Below the pieces are notes generated by a model. It did no database searches, had not been told where the DNA came from, and saw nothing but the letters and a program-made list of their open reading frames with translations. A stretch of DNA of 64,000 nucleotides from Bacillota bacterium (GTDB lineage: Bacteria; Bacillota; Clostridia; Saccharofermentanales; Fastidiosipilaceae). The DNA is taken from assembly GCA_023420115.1 (NCBI GenBank), contig JAEZWR010000042.1, forward strand, positions 49,651-113,650, written 5' to 3'. Position 1 is the stretch's first letter. Each line of letters begins with the position of its first letter. This document shows, one piece after another, positions 1-9,367 of this stretch. Both the position numbers and the translations under genes were made by a program.

Positions 1-2
1 TT

Positions 3-1262
3 GACGCAGCTCAAATTCTAGAGGACTTAGAAGGTGGCGATGCGGCTCTTTTTTATCGTATTCTCCCAAAAGATATGAGCGCGGATGTTTTTTCCTATCT
101 AAGTAGTGAGGCTCAAGAAGCACTGATAGATAGTCTTAGCGATAGTGAAATTAGCAACATGATCAATGAACTATATCTCGATGACGCAGTTGATTTTTTA
201 GAAGAGATGCCCGCCAATGTCGTAAAAAAAGTACTTAGGCATTCCAGCAAGGAAAGACGTGAGGTAATAAATAGGATGCTAGCCTATCCCACCGATAGTG
301 CAGGTAGCATTATGACCGTGGAAATGATTCGTCTCAGACGCAGTTGGACTGTTGCGGACTCTATTTCTTATATTAGAAAATATGGCGAGAATCAAGAGAG
401 CATATACACCTGTTATGTTACGAATAATTCCGCTGTTCTAGAAGGTGTTGTCAGTGTTAGGGATCTTCTATGTAGTGACGACGATACACTAATTGAAGAT
501 CTTATGTACCCAGATGTTATCTCTGTCAAAACAAGTGATGACCAAGAGCTGGCAAGTCAACTTTTACACAAATACGATTTTATAGCACTTCCCGTAGTCG
601 ATGCCGAAAATAGGCTGGTCGGTATAATCACTGTTGATGACGCACTTGACGTAATGCAAGAAGAGGCAACAGAAGATATGCAAAAAATGGCAGCTATCTC
701 CCCTAGCGAAAGACCCTATCTAAGAACACCTGTGTGGGAACACGCTAGGCACAGAATATTTTGGCTCCTTATCTTAATGGTGTCAGGAATGGTAAATGGT
801 TCAATCCTAAGCAACTACGAAAAGGCCTTTGTTGCTATACCTATCCTTGTAAGTTTTATTCCTGTCCTGACTGACACTGGCGGAAATTCAGGCTCACAAA
901 CTTCTACCCTTATAATCCGTGGTATGGTTGTCGGAGAGTTAGATGCAAAAAATATATTTAAGATTCTATGGAAAGAATTATGTGTAGCACTAATATGTGG
1001 CTCTATCCTAGCAATTGTTAATGGGATAAGAATTTATTTTTTTATGCATGAATCCTTATTAATTGCATCGACCGTATCAATTGCGATGCTGGCAACTGTT
1101 ATAATTGCCAAACTTATTGGAGCTAGTTTACCTATAGTAGCTAAATCTCTTAAGCTTGACCCGGCAATAATGGCTGCACCACTAATTACGACTATAGTAG
1201 ATGCTGGCAGTCTGATAATTTATTTCAAACTTGCCGAGAGGCTTCTTCTTTCAGTACATTAA
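3..1262 (+). CDS. mgtE: Magnesium transporter MgtE (5'-truncated)
   Basis: Mg2+ channel/transporter of the inner membrane. The reading frame is open from base 3, so the gene begins left of the window and the first internal ATG at 75 is not its start. Seen in order: the end of the MgtE N-terminal superhelical domain, two CBS domains (about residues 77-205 counted from base 75) that in this family sense Mg2+, then five hydrophobic segments from about residue 226. The pore segment carries TDTGGNSGSQ, the family's conserved pore signature. The protein ends normally at TAA. Identity is secure; only the N-terminal portion is missing. Confidence 0.95.
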   Translation, partial: DAAQILEDLEGGDAALFYRILPKDMSADVFSYLSSEAQEALIDSLSDSEISNMINELYLDDAVDFLEEMPANVVKKVLRHSSKERREVINRMLAYPTDSAGSIMTVEMIRLRRSWTVADSISYIRKYGENQESIYTCYVTNNSAVLEGVVSVRDLLCSDDDTLIEDLMYPDVISVKTSDDQELASQLLHKYDFIALPVVDAENRLVGIITVDDALDVMQEEATEDMQKMAAISPSERPYLRTPVWEHARHRIFWLLILMVSGMVNGSILSNYEKAFVAIPILVSFIPVLTDTGGNSGSQTSTLIIRGMVVGELDAKNIFKILWKELCVALICGSILAIVNGIRIYFFMHESLLIASTVSIAMLATVIIAKLIGASLPIVAKSLKLDPAIMAAPLITTIVDAGSLIIYFKLAERLLLSVH

Positions 1263-1372
1263 CTACTTCAACGTTAGCTTGAAACTTATAACACACGCCG
1301 TGCTTTTGTATATTAATATCTTAATTACATTAATTGTAAATCATCATTAGAGAGTGAAATATAGGAAAAAAC

Positions 1373-2041
1373 ATGAATAATAAAGATAATTATTTAGAAT
1401 CAAAGTATGTCAAGGCAGGAACACTTCTATCACCTTTGCCAGTTGTTATGGTTTCATGTCAAAGTCAAGAAACTCCAGCCAATATAGTCACTGTTGCTTG
1501 GGTTGGAATTGTAAACTCCGAACCTCCAATGATCTCTGTATCTATTAGACCAGAGCGACATTCTCACAAAATTATAAAAGATAGTTCTGAATTTGTTGTA
1601 AACTTGGTGGACAAGGATCTTCTAAACGCCTGTGATTTCTGTGGAGTAAAATCGGGAAGAGATTTCGATAAATTCGAATATTGCAAACTGGAGAAAATTA
1701 AAATTGACGGGATGAAGCAAACTCCTGGAATTGCATCTTCTCCGCTATGCCTCGGTTGCAAAGTTAAGGACGTTATCTCCTTAGGGTCTCACGATATGTT
1801 CTTAGCTGAAATTGTATCTTGTAGGCTTAGAGGAGATGTATTAGATGAAAATCAGCGAATTCGCATAGAAGAAATAGGGCTAGTTTCATATGCCCACGGT
1901 CAGTATATGGAACTTGGCCCTTGGCTTGCTTTTTTCGGTTCATCTTTAGCAAAAAAAGAAATATTTAACAAAAAAGCTCTCCGATATAAACGTTATAACT
2001 CTAGATTTAAGCAAGTTAAAAAATCATCTAAATCAAGATAA
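1373..2041 (+). CDS. Flavin reductase-like (flavoredoxin family) protein
   Basis: Predicted FMN-binding split-barrel protein of the flavin reductase-like family, 222 residues. The N-terminal half shows the usual pattern: LPVVMVSC, a TVAWVGIV strand, PPMISVSIRP, then HSHKIIK and FVVNLV. Cysteines lie at CDFCG and CLGCK. Family members bind FMN and reduce flavins or act as small redox proteins; the substrate here cannot be read. TAGGA lies about 7 nt before the ATG. The last 49 bases overlap the 3' end of the convergent thioredoxin-fold gene, so the two transcripts are antisense at their ends. Confidence 0.8.
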   Translation: MNNKDNYLESKYVKAGTLLSPLPVVMVSCQSQETPANIVTVAWVGIVNSEPPMISVSIRPERHSHKIIKDSSEFVVNLVDKDLLNACDFCGVKSGRDFDKFEYCKLEKIKIDGMKQTPGIASSPLCLGCKVKDVISLGSHDMFLAEIVSCRLRGDVLDENQRIRIEEIGLVSYAHGQYMELGPWLAFFGSSLAKKEIFNKKALRYKRYNSRFKQVKKSSKSR

Positions 2042-2271
2042 GCTTCTTTTGTCTCGCTGTCATAGAAACAAGGTAGACCTGCAGTTGCTGTCCCACGAAT
2101 TGAATTGAAACTTTCATTGCAATCTCTTAGACTGATAAATTTTTTAAGATTCATTAAGTCTGATACATCGAGTAGTTCATATTCAAATTTGTCGATATTA
2201 TCAGACTTAAGTCTCTGTACAGTCTCCACACAGTCAGGGCAGTCCATATGAACAAAAATTTTATATCTCAT
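1993..2271 (-). CDS. Glutaredoxin/thioredoxin-fold protein with CPDC motif
   Basis: Small cytoplasmic thioredoxin-fold protein of 92 residues. It starts RYKIFVHMDCPDC, an N-terminal beta strand followed by a CxxC redox centre, and has a later GLPCF segment resembling the cis-Pro region of glutaredoxins. The ATG at 2271 is chosen because GGAGGAGG ends 6 nt before it; a longer reading from TTG at 2286 would bury that ribosome binding site. Its 3' end runs 49 bases into the convergent flavin reductase gene. A redox link between the two is only a guess. Confidence 0.7.
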   Translation of the reverse strand: MRYKIFVHMDCPDCVETVQRLKSDNIDKFEYELLDVSDLMNLKKFISLRDCNESFNSIRGTATAGLPCFYDSETKEAYLDLDDFLTCLNLEL

Positions 2272-2496
2272 TCTAACCTCCTCCAATAGACATGATCATC
2301 TTTGATATCTAGGGTTCAAGTAAATTTTGTCCTAAATTACCAGCATAGAATATCGTTATTCACAATATTTATTTTCACAAAATTCTATATATTATTATTT
2401 GTATTTATATTTCTTGTCTGTTAACGAACGTATAAAACATACGAATTTCACAATTCTTGCGATGATAGAAACTCCCTCACCCCAAGCTCCTCTAAG

Positions 2497-3246
2497 TCAT
2501 TGAGCTACTTTTTTCAAAAAAGCCTCCCTGGCAAGCTTCTCAGCCTTGTTCAAAATATAAGGCAATTTAATTTGTTCTTGATATCTCGCCTCTATTGCCT
2601 TTTCTAACAAATAATCAGTCAAGGCAGGATTTTTAGGAAGAAGACTTCCATGCGAGTACGTCGCAAATACATTTTTATATATACAACCCTCATACAGACG
2701 TTCGTCATTATTTCCATACCCTTTTAGCACCTTTGCCATAGGTACAGCAGAAGCATCAAGGTAAGTTCTCCCACTATGATTCTCGAATCCATAAATATAC
2801 TTTGACTCGTCAGACTTATTATCTAAAAAATCAGCTTCGTATATTGTATTTCCAATTAAACGTTCTTTGCCAGCTCTAGTCTCGACATTCAAGACCTCCA
2901 AACCTGGAATCTCCACTCCATCGGCAGTTATAAATCGTTTTCCCATAAGCTGATATCCGCCACATATTCCCAGAACTAGCCTATTATCTTCTATTGCCCC
3001 CATAAAATCATCACGTCTTGCCATGAAGTCCTTTATTAGAACAGTTTGTTCACTATCCTGCCCTCCGCCTATAAAAAAAATATCATAAGTATTTAAGCTA
3101 ACCTTTTCTCCCAAAAGCAAACTGTGGTATGTAAGTTCAATATCATGCAAAGAAGCTCTATTCATTAGAGCTAGTATATTGCCGAAATCACCATACAAAT
3201 TAAGCAAATCCGGATAAAAATGACAAAGTTTAAGTGAATATCTCAT
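2497..3246 (-). CDS. gatD: Lipid II isoglutaminyl synthase, glutaminase subunit GatD
   Basis: Class I glutamine amidotransferase-like subunit that supplies ammonia to MurT for amidation of D-glutamate in lipid II. The nucleophile is Cys95 in LGICGGYQ and the partner is His199 in TYSHGSLLP, matching the Cys94/His189 pair known from the Staphylococcus aureus protein. The start at 3246 gives MRYSLKLCHFYPD; AAGGAG lies just upstream inside the end of murT, and only four bases separate the murT stop from this ATG, so the pair is translationally coupled. Confidence 0.93.
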   Translation of the reverse strand: MRYSLKLCHFYPDLLNLYGDFGNILALMNRASLHDIELTYHSLLLGEKVSLNTYDIFFIGGGQDSEQTVLIKDFMARRDDFMGAIEDNRLVLGICGGYQLMGKRFITADGVEIPGLEVLNVETRAGKERLIGNTIYEADFLDNKSDESKYIYGFENHSGRTYLDASAVPMAKVLKGYGNNDERLYEGCIYKNVFATYSHGSLLPKNPALTDYLLEKAIEARYQEQIKLPYILNKAEKLAREAFLKKVAQ

Positions 3247-3250
3247 ACAA

Positions 3251-4816
3251 TCACTCCTTAACCCATTTACTAGACAAGCCAAGTGCTTCGGTAAGTTCTC
3301 TTCTAAGTCTTAACAGCGAAGTGTAGTTGGGTAAAATATATAAACAAGTATTCTCGGGGATTCTATCTATAAGATTGATACAAGAACTACAGGCATACTC
3401 TTCAGCACAAATATTGTCGTCCGTTATCTCCAAGCCCCAATATGATAATCTTAATGCTAAATCCTCATATCTAGCACCTGAAATTAGTACATATTTCGTT
3501 TCCGGAACCTTTATAGTTTCGAAAGGTATATCCCATATCCAAGAAACATCCTCTCCATCAGGTGGATTATCATTAAGGAGAAAAGCTATGCCACCTAAGT
3601 CAGTAGCACTAGCTATAAGCTGTAATGCTTGACTATACCCAGTGGGATTTTTTACTAAGATAAAACATATCTCTTTTCCATTATTTAGCCTAATTCTCTC
3701 TTGTCTTCCGAAACGAGCCTCCATCCCCTTACATGCTTCGAGCATCTTACTAATAGTATTGTCCGTCGACAAATCTGCGGCCGCCACAGCTGCGGCTAAA
3801 TTATATGCATTATATAGTCCATCAAGTGGGGCCTTTACTGCGCAATGCTCAGCAATATTTTTATTTCTTCTATATATAGTGCTTAGTTTACCTGACTCAA
3901 TTAACTCTTGAGTCCTTCTAATGGAAAAAACTCCATCTCGTTCGTATGAAAAAGCGTAATCAATACTCGCTCTTCGATAGGAACATTTATTGCAAATAAA
4001 ATTTCCAAGCTGCGCTACACTTTTAGCAGCATAAGACAATTTATGCCCACAATTAGGGCAAATTGCCACATCTATACTTGCCATAAGTGCAGCTGCAGAA
4101 GAACTATCAAAATTTTCATTACTACTTGAACAATCTTTTGAATTTTCAATACTATTAGATACTAATTCATCATAACAACCTGGGTAATCCAAATTCGCTA
4201 TAACTTCTCCATTAATCTGTCCAGACAATCTAAAGTCTTTGCCAAAATAAAAAACTTTATCTCTATCATGCCCGCTATCTTTAGCCAAATATGAAACTTT
4301 AGGATCATCAGCACAAAGTAAAAGTCTAGTGTTAGGTATTTTTTTTAGCCCCGAAAGAATAAAATTGTAAACAGCGTCAAGTTCACCATATCGGTCTAGC
4401 TGATCTCTAAATAAGTTTGTAACAAGAACAACATAAGGAGCAAGAGAAAAAGCGACTTTGGCAAAACAAGCTTCATCAACTTCTAGAACAAAGACTGATT
4501 TCTTTCTCCCAACAAGAAGACTTGTGCATAAACCTGAACTGAGATTGGCTCCTGAACCATTAATATAGCAATCTTCCCCCGATAATTTCAAAAAATCATA
4601 AATGAACATAGCTGTTGTTGTCTTACCATTTGTTCCTGTAACAGCAATAATCTTTTTATTATTAGCTAACTTAGCCAAAATATTAGGATCTACCTTCTGC
4701 ATGAGATAACCTGGTAAACTACTTGCCTGTCTTTTTAATAGTCTCAAACCGGATAGACAAACTAGTCCCACTAAAATAGATAAATGCATTCTTAACCTGT
4801 CAAAAATTTTAATCAT
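3251..4816 (-). CDS. murT: Lipid II isoglutaminyl synthase, MurT subunit
   Basis: Mur-ligase-family ATP-dependent subunit that amidates lipid II together with GatD. Seen: ATP-binding loop GTNGKTTT at residues 61-68, central Mur domain (VTNLFRDQLDRYGE), a Cys4 zinc ribbon (Cys253, 256, 275, 278) and a C-terminal DUF1727-like domain with NDNPPDGEDVSWIWD, the segment that carries the catalytic Asp in known MurT. At 521 residues it is longer than the usual roughly 440; part of the excess is a Ser/Asn-rich stretch at about 221-245 just before the zinc ribbon. The ATG follows AAGGGTGTGAG. It is the first gene of a two-gene operon with gatD. Confidence 0.93.
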   Translation of the reverse strand: MIKIFDRLRMHLSILVGLVCLSGLRLLKRQASSLPGYLMQKVDPNILAKLANNKKIIAVTGTNGKTTTAMFIYDFLKLSGEDCYINGSGANLSSGLCTSLLVGRKKSVFVLEVDEACFAKVAFSLAPYVVLVTNLFRDQLDRYGELDAVYNFILSGLKKIPNTRLLLCADDPKVSYLAKDSGHDRDKVFYFGKDFRLSGQINGEVIANLDYPGCYDELVSNSIENSKDCSSSNENFDSSSAAALMASIDVAICPNCGHKLSYAAKSVAQLGNFICNKCSYRRASIDYAFSYERDGVFSIRRTQELIESGKLSTIYRRNKNIAEHCAVKAPLDGLYNAYNLAAAVAAADLSTDNTISKMLEACKGMEARFGRQERIRLNNGKEICFILVKNPTGYSQALQLIASATDLGGIAFLLNDNPPDGEDVSWIWDIPFETIKVPETKYVLISGARYEDLALRLSYWGLEITDDNICAEEYACSSCINLIDRIPENTCLYILPNYTSLLRLRRELTEALGLSSKWVKE

Positions 4817-5045
4817 CTCACACCCTTAGTTAACGATATTATGTAATTCTTCTCTAACTCTAAAAATAAGATAGCACAAAATATTCTCTCACAACTTGTG
4901 AAATACAAATATATGGGAAACAATTGAATCACTTTGTTTATAATTTTCAAACAAAGTTATAGGCAGTTATTATGATGAATGAGATTCAACACAAATTAAC
5001 TTCTATGAAACAATTTACCAAACAAAATCCAAACTCTTAAAAGTA

Positions 5046-6755
5046 CTAATCTATCTTTAGATAATTTTTTCTTTTCTTCCTTGCCAAATATAAAATGCTA
5101 AATGCCCAAAGTAGCACAAACACAGCAGCGGTTCCAAGCGTATATCTTAGTAAGATATATTTACCAGCTCGCATCAAACTTGTGAATATAAAATTGGAGG
5201 AAAATGAAAATCTTAAGTAAAAATCAGTTGGCAAAATATAGAGAATTAAAAGAAAGATAAATGTGTAAAGAACACTATCTGTCAAATAGTTAAGGTATTT
5301 ATTCTTAGGTCTAACAATTACAAATAAAAGTATGGCTAAAATCAAATCAACAAAGATGCAAGCTAAAAAGACAAAGTCTTTGTGTTCATTTAATATCTTC
5401 GATAGACGGACAAACTTAACAGATTCATTAAGTGACAAACCATTTTTCCAATCAGGCCCATAAATATTATTTATTGTATACTGCTGTAAGAGCCAAGATA
5501 AGTCTCCGCTAGATATATCAACCTGAAGAGCCGAAGCAAAAATATCTAATTTATCCAAGAAATGTGCCTCAAGTAAATTAACACCCTGCTCAGAAACTAC
5601 ATTGGTATCGCTTAGAACATCTTGAATCATCAATCTACTAAATTCGGAGATATAAGGTCTAAGACCGGCAAGCTCCAGGGCATCAAAATAGGTCCTGTCC
5701 CCACCATTAATATTGAAACGAAGATAGGAAGGAACTAAGTAATAAATATATTCCTTTAGATTCTGATATTCTCCAGCCTCATATATCTCATATCTATCAA
5801 AATCCATAGAGTTAGCAATTGCCCTGCCACCTTGATAAGATGTCATATTTATAAATATAGCTATAAGCAAAGTAATCAAGACAGTAAATGATAAAATTAT
5901 ACAAATCAGCCTATTTAAAAATTTCTGTCCTCTACTCAATTCTCGGTTAACTGAAGACATAGCTGTTTCATGTATAGCTCTTAATCTATCAGTATACACA
6001 TAATCTCTATCTACGAAATTATCGGCATTAGATCTCTTCTTTTTGCTCTTTCGTTCTTTTCTCAGACGATTAAGCTCTTCAAGTCTGCGTTGTTCAGCAT
6101 AATCTGCTCTAACCCGCGCAGCCATAACCTCCTTTTGTTCAGGAGAAAAATATGGATTCTCCTCTATAGCTATCAATTGTTGAAGCTCTTCATCATGTGG
6201 CTGGTAAGCCGCTCCACCTATGGTATATTCTTCAATATCATCACTACTTAAATCATCAAAAGAATAATCCCGTCTACCTCTATTCTGTAAAAATTCTTCA
6301 TCTACAAACTCTTTTTTAACAAGATCTATATCCAAATCTGACGAATCAAATGTAGCTCCACTATTATTCACTATCCCATTATTATCATGTGCAGTACTAA
6401 GAAGCACGCCATTATCATTTGGCTCATTAAATTTAGAATTTATAATTTTTCTCCCGGCAGAATAATGGAAACTATTCAAACCATTATCACTAACATCATT
6501 GCCAATATTTATACCGTGAGAATTTCTGCTGTCTTTTGTATTTCTCATATTTTTAGAATTTTTCTCTGATGAAAAATCCTTTTCTGAATTTCTTATATTA
6601 GGCTCAGATAACTTAGGTTGCGATTTATCAGAAGAATTTTGTGGCCTCATATAAATAGAGCCACTATCTTTAGGTAAATGAAATTTATCCTCAGCTAACG
6701 GCATAGAATTAAACTCATCTTTAGTTAAATCTCGCTTGTCGTTATTCCTACTCAT
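5046..6755 (-). CDS. Uncharacterised membrane protein with long disordered N-terminus
   Basis: Not recognised with confidence. The first 250 or so residues are polar, Asn/Ser/Asp/Lys-rich and probably disordered, with a short charged helical stretch (about 205-240) of the EEQRRLEELNRLRKERKSKKK type. Four hydrophobic segments follow: about 281-305, 463-483, 494-513 and 537-558. The first and second are separated by about 160 residues predicted to lie outside. The arrangement of one helix, an extracytoplasmic domain and three helices recalls DUF1461/TIGR01906 membrane proteins, but no diagnostic motif was clear. No strong ribosome binding site precedes the ATG. It stands alone between murT and the divergent nadE. 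Confidence 0.6.
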   Translation of the reverse strand: MSRNNDKRDLTKDEFNSMPLAEDKFHLPKDSGSIYMRPQNSSDKSQPKLSEPNIRNSEKDFSSEKNSKNMRNTKDSRNSHGINIGNDVSDNGLNSFHYSAGRKIINSKFNEPNDNGVLLSTAHDNNGIVNNSGATFDSSDLDIDLVKKEFVDEEFLQNRGRRDYSFDDLSSDDIEEYTIGGAAYQPHDEELQQLIAIEENPYFSPEQKEVMAARVRADYAEQRRLEELNRLRKERKSKKKRSNADNFVDRDYVYTDRLRAIHETAMSSVNRELSRGQKFLNRLICIILSFTVLITLLIAIFINMTSYQGGRAIANSMDFDRYEIYEAGEYQNLKEYIYYLVPSYLRFNINGGDRTYFDALELAGLRPYISEFSRLMIQDVLSDTNVVSEQGVNLLEAHFLDKLDIFASALQVDISSGDLSWLLQQYTINNIYGPDWKNGLSLNESVKFVRLSKILNEHKDFVFLACIFVDLILAILLFVIVRPKNKYLNYLTDSVLYTFIFLLILYILPTDFYLRFSFSSNFIFTSLMRAGKYILLRYTLGTAAVFVLLWAFSILYLARKKRKNYLKID

Positions 6756-7089
6756 CCAAACAATATAACTTTCTTATCTATAATTAATTAGTATATAAAA
6801 GGCTATACTATGTTATATAACTCAAAAGCTCTGCATATGTGCAGATAAATTCCAAGTTTGTCGACATAATTTTACAATACAGGGTTTAATCTTTCCAATA
6901 AAGTTTATTATCTACTCCATTTTTTCTCCAATTAGAAGAAATTATTAGCAAATAATTTAAACTGACAGATATCAAAAAATTGTTTTTGCTCATATAATTC
7001 CATAGTTAAATCATTTGACTATAATTTAACTTAATAGGATAAGATAACTATTAACAATCTAATTTTAGATAGGATTAATTTATATCAGT
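6756..7089. other. Divergent intergenic region
   Basis: About 330 AT-rich bases between two divergent genes. Apart from the nadE promoter candidate listed separately I see no RNA structure, repeat or short gene here. Confidence 0.5.
7015..7043 (+). promoter_or_regulatory. Candidate sigma-70 promoter of nadE
   Basis: TTGACT, 17 bases, then GATAAG (4/6 to the -10 consensus), about 45 bases before the nadE ATG. The gene itself has no clear Shine-Dalgarno sequence. Confidence 0.45.
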
Positions 7090-9246
7090 ATGAAAAAGTC
7101 TCTTAATAAAAATATTTATTTTAATACGGTTCAGATCAGTCCTGAATTCAAACTGGGAGAGCCACTTTTTAACTCTAAAAAAATAATCGAAGTTCTTGAT
7201 GAACTACCCAGCACATATGGTATAGTGCAATTTCCACCTATGTCACTAAGTGGTATCTCCTGTGCCTCATATTTTTTTAGTGAAGAGCTCCAAAATAATA
7301 TCAAGCTAGCCCTATCAAATATTATTAAGCAGAGCATTAAATACGATTTCATTTTCAATTGTGGCTTCCCATTACTCAGTACAGTTGGCCCCATTGCTCT
7401 TGAAATGCTTATTTTCAAAGGGAATATTCTTGCGATAAATAATTATAAAAATTTTCGCAGTACCAAGGGAGCTGAATTACGAGCTTTTTTCGAAGCAACT
7501 AATCTTAAGCTATCATATCCCGCCTATAGTAGTAGTCTAGTTTCACTTTTGGAAGATATTTTTTCTATCTCGGACTTTAAAGATTATGCTTGTATCTGTG
7601 ATAACAAGAAAATCGACGAAAGTCAGTCAGCACTTAATAATCACCTTGTATTTTCAGAAGCAAATGATGACAGCACTTGTATTTTGAAATTTTCAGACAA
7701 GCTCTTCAAAATAAAATTAGCAACTGATTTAGATGAGCATCAGTCAACTCCAAATAATATCCCTTGTTTGACTATTTATTCACTTCCTTATGAATCTTAT
7801 CCCAGTAACAAAAATATAATAGAGGCTAAGCTTAATTATGATATTCAAAATGGACAAGATATATCCATGGCTATGACATCGGCACGTTTTGAATCTAGTT
7901 CTGATTATTCATACCGCGGAGCTGCTTTTTTTGCCTGTGATGGAAAAGTTAGATCTGATAATGAAAGTCTCGGAAAAAATCTTTCTAACGGTATCAATCA
8001 TAATATTTTCTTCTCAAACACTTTTGTACCGCAAATTCTACACGACAATTATTATAAGAAACAGGTCTTTAATTATTCTCAAGATGCACCTAGTCCACTT
8101 TATTCTCAAGCTAGTTCTGAGCTTGTCTTAAGTCTTTCCGCAGAGCCTGTGGCTTACCATTTTAATCCACTGCCTTTTCTACCTGAAAATGTAGAAACAA
8201 GGACTTATTTTCTTTCAGAATATATAGAAAATAATATTTCCTCTATTTCAAGAAGACTTGAGAGCCTTTCTTTTCCTAAAATCGTCATTGGATTGAGTGG
8301 CGGTCTAGACTCAACAGTTGCACTTTTAAGCTCCGCACTTTGTCTGATGCGCAATAATCTTGATTTTAGTAAACTTCTCGCAGTCAGAATGCCTGGATTT
8401 GGCTCCAGTGCCGAAACAAAAGACAACAGTGCCAATCTCGTTATGTCTTTGGGCTGTGAAGATAGACAAATTTCCATAGTGGATTCTGTCAATAAACACT
8501 TCCACGATATCGGTCAAGCTGAAGGTCTTTACGATATAACATTTGAAAATGCACAGGCCCGTGAGAGAACTCAGATTCTGATGGATATTGCCAATATGGA
8601 CAGTGGCATAGTTTTTGGCACGGGTGATTTAAGTGAAATCGCTCTAGGTTGGTGCACATATAATGGTGACCATATGTCCATGTATGCTATAAATGGCTCA
8701 ATACCAAAGACTATGATGCCAGAGTATCTAAGTGTACTACTTAGTAAGATCAAAGAATGCATGAATAAAAATTCCGAAAATACACTCTATAAAATTAAGT
8801 TCGAGCAGCTTGTAAATGCTGTAAACTCTGTTATCTCAGTACCAATCTCTCCAGAGCTTCTACCTCTAAATGAAGATAAAAATAAGAATCAAAAGACTGA
8901 AAATTCAGTCGGACCTTATCTTCTACACGATTTCTTCATTTATCATAAGTTATCTTCAGGAGCTTCATACGATAGTATTTATCAATATGCCTGCGAGGCT
9001 TTTGACCCCAAAAATATCGAAGCTTATTTGAATAGAAATAAAGTTGATTCTACTTCTATTTCTGTCTCTACACCACGCTCTTTCTCACCTGAAGAAATTG
9101 AGACTTATCTCACTATATTTAAAAAGAGATTTAGACAGAACCAGTTCAAACGTTCGGTTGCTGCCGAGGCAGCAGCAGCAACTGAATTTAGCCTATCTCC
9201 GAGACAAGCATATATTTATCCTGGAGATATGGGCGCAGATCTTTAA
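7090..9246 (+). CDS. nadE: NAD+ synthetase with degenerate glutaminase domain
   Basis: Last step of NAD+ synthesis: ATP-dependent amidation of deamido-NAD+. The C-terminal synthetase half looks intact: PP-loop SGGLDST at 403-409, TGDLSEIALGW, the GDHMSMYAINGSIPKT segment, GPYLLHDFFIYH and a C-terminal QFKR...LSPR tail. The N-terminal half aligns with the nitrilase-fold glutaminase of two-domain NAD synthetases, but all three catalytic positions differ. FPE of the family reads FPP (Pro50), the Lys of the VPK segment is Tyr119, and the Cys of EICEDLW is Ala211. It probably uses free ammonia or ammonia from another protein. At 718 residues it is somewhat longer than usual (about 640). Confidence 0.88.
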   Translation: MKKSLNKNIYFNTVQISPEFKLGEPLFNSKKIIEVLDELPSTYGIVQFPPMSLSGISCASYFFSEELQNNIKLALSNIIKQSIKYDFIFNCGFPLLSTVGPIALEMLIFKGNILAINNYKNFRSTKGAELRAFFEATNLKLSYPAYSSSLVSLLEDIFSISDFKDYACICDNKKIDESQSALNNHLVFSEANDDSTCILKFSDKLFKIKLATDLDEHQSTPNNIPCLTIYSLPYESYPSNKNIIEAKLNYDIQNGQDISMAMTSARFESSSDYSYRGAAFFACDGKVRSDNESLGKNLSNGINHNIFFSNTFVPQILHDNYYKKQVFNYSQDAPSPLYSQASSELVLSLSAEPVAYHFNPLPFLPENVETRTYFLSEYIENNISSISRRLESLSFPKIVIGLSGGLDSTVALLSSALCLMRNNLDFSKLLAVRMPGFGSSAETKDNSANLVMSLGCEDRQISIVDSVNKHFHDIGQAEGLYDITFENAQARERTQILMDIANMDSGIVFGTGDLSEIALGWCTYNGDHMSMYAINGSIPKTMMPEYLSVLLSKIKECMNKNSENTLYKIKFEQLVNAVNSVISVPISPELLPLNEDKNKNQKTENSVGPYLLHDFFIYHKLSSGASYDSIYQYACEAFDPKNIEAYLNRNKVDSTSISVSTPRSFSPEEIETYLTIFKKRFRQNQFKRSVAAEAAAATEFSLSPRQAYIYPGDMGADL

Positions 9247-9272
9247 TGTATATTTAAATCATTGAATAGGAA

Positions 9273-9324
9273 ACCCCCTTTACTTCTTTGTACAGAAAAG
9301 GACGTACATATCAGTAAAGGGGGT
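9273..9324. terminator. Bidirectional hairpin between nadE and the V-ATPase operon
   Basis: A perfect 12-bp stem, ACCCCCTTTACT with AGTAAAGGGGGT, plus an inner TGTAC/GTACA stem in the loop. It sits between the convergent nadE and ATPase subunit D genes. There is no strong T-run on either side, so efficiency is uncertain. Confidence 0.6.
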
Positions 9325-9367
9325 ACATATAAAAATCTCCAGTGTGCTTTTGCCTACCAAGCTAGAC

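Noticed and set aside
75..75. ATG at 75 as start of mgtE
   Set aside because: The frame is open to base 3 and reads like the MgtE N-terminal domain, so the gene starts outside the window.
1263..1330. Terminator after mgtE
   Set aside because: Only a 4-bp CACG/CGTG stem with a short T-run; too weak to call.
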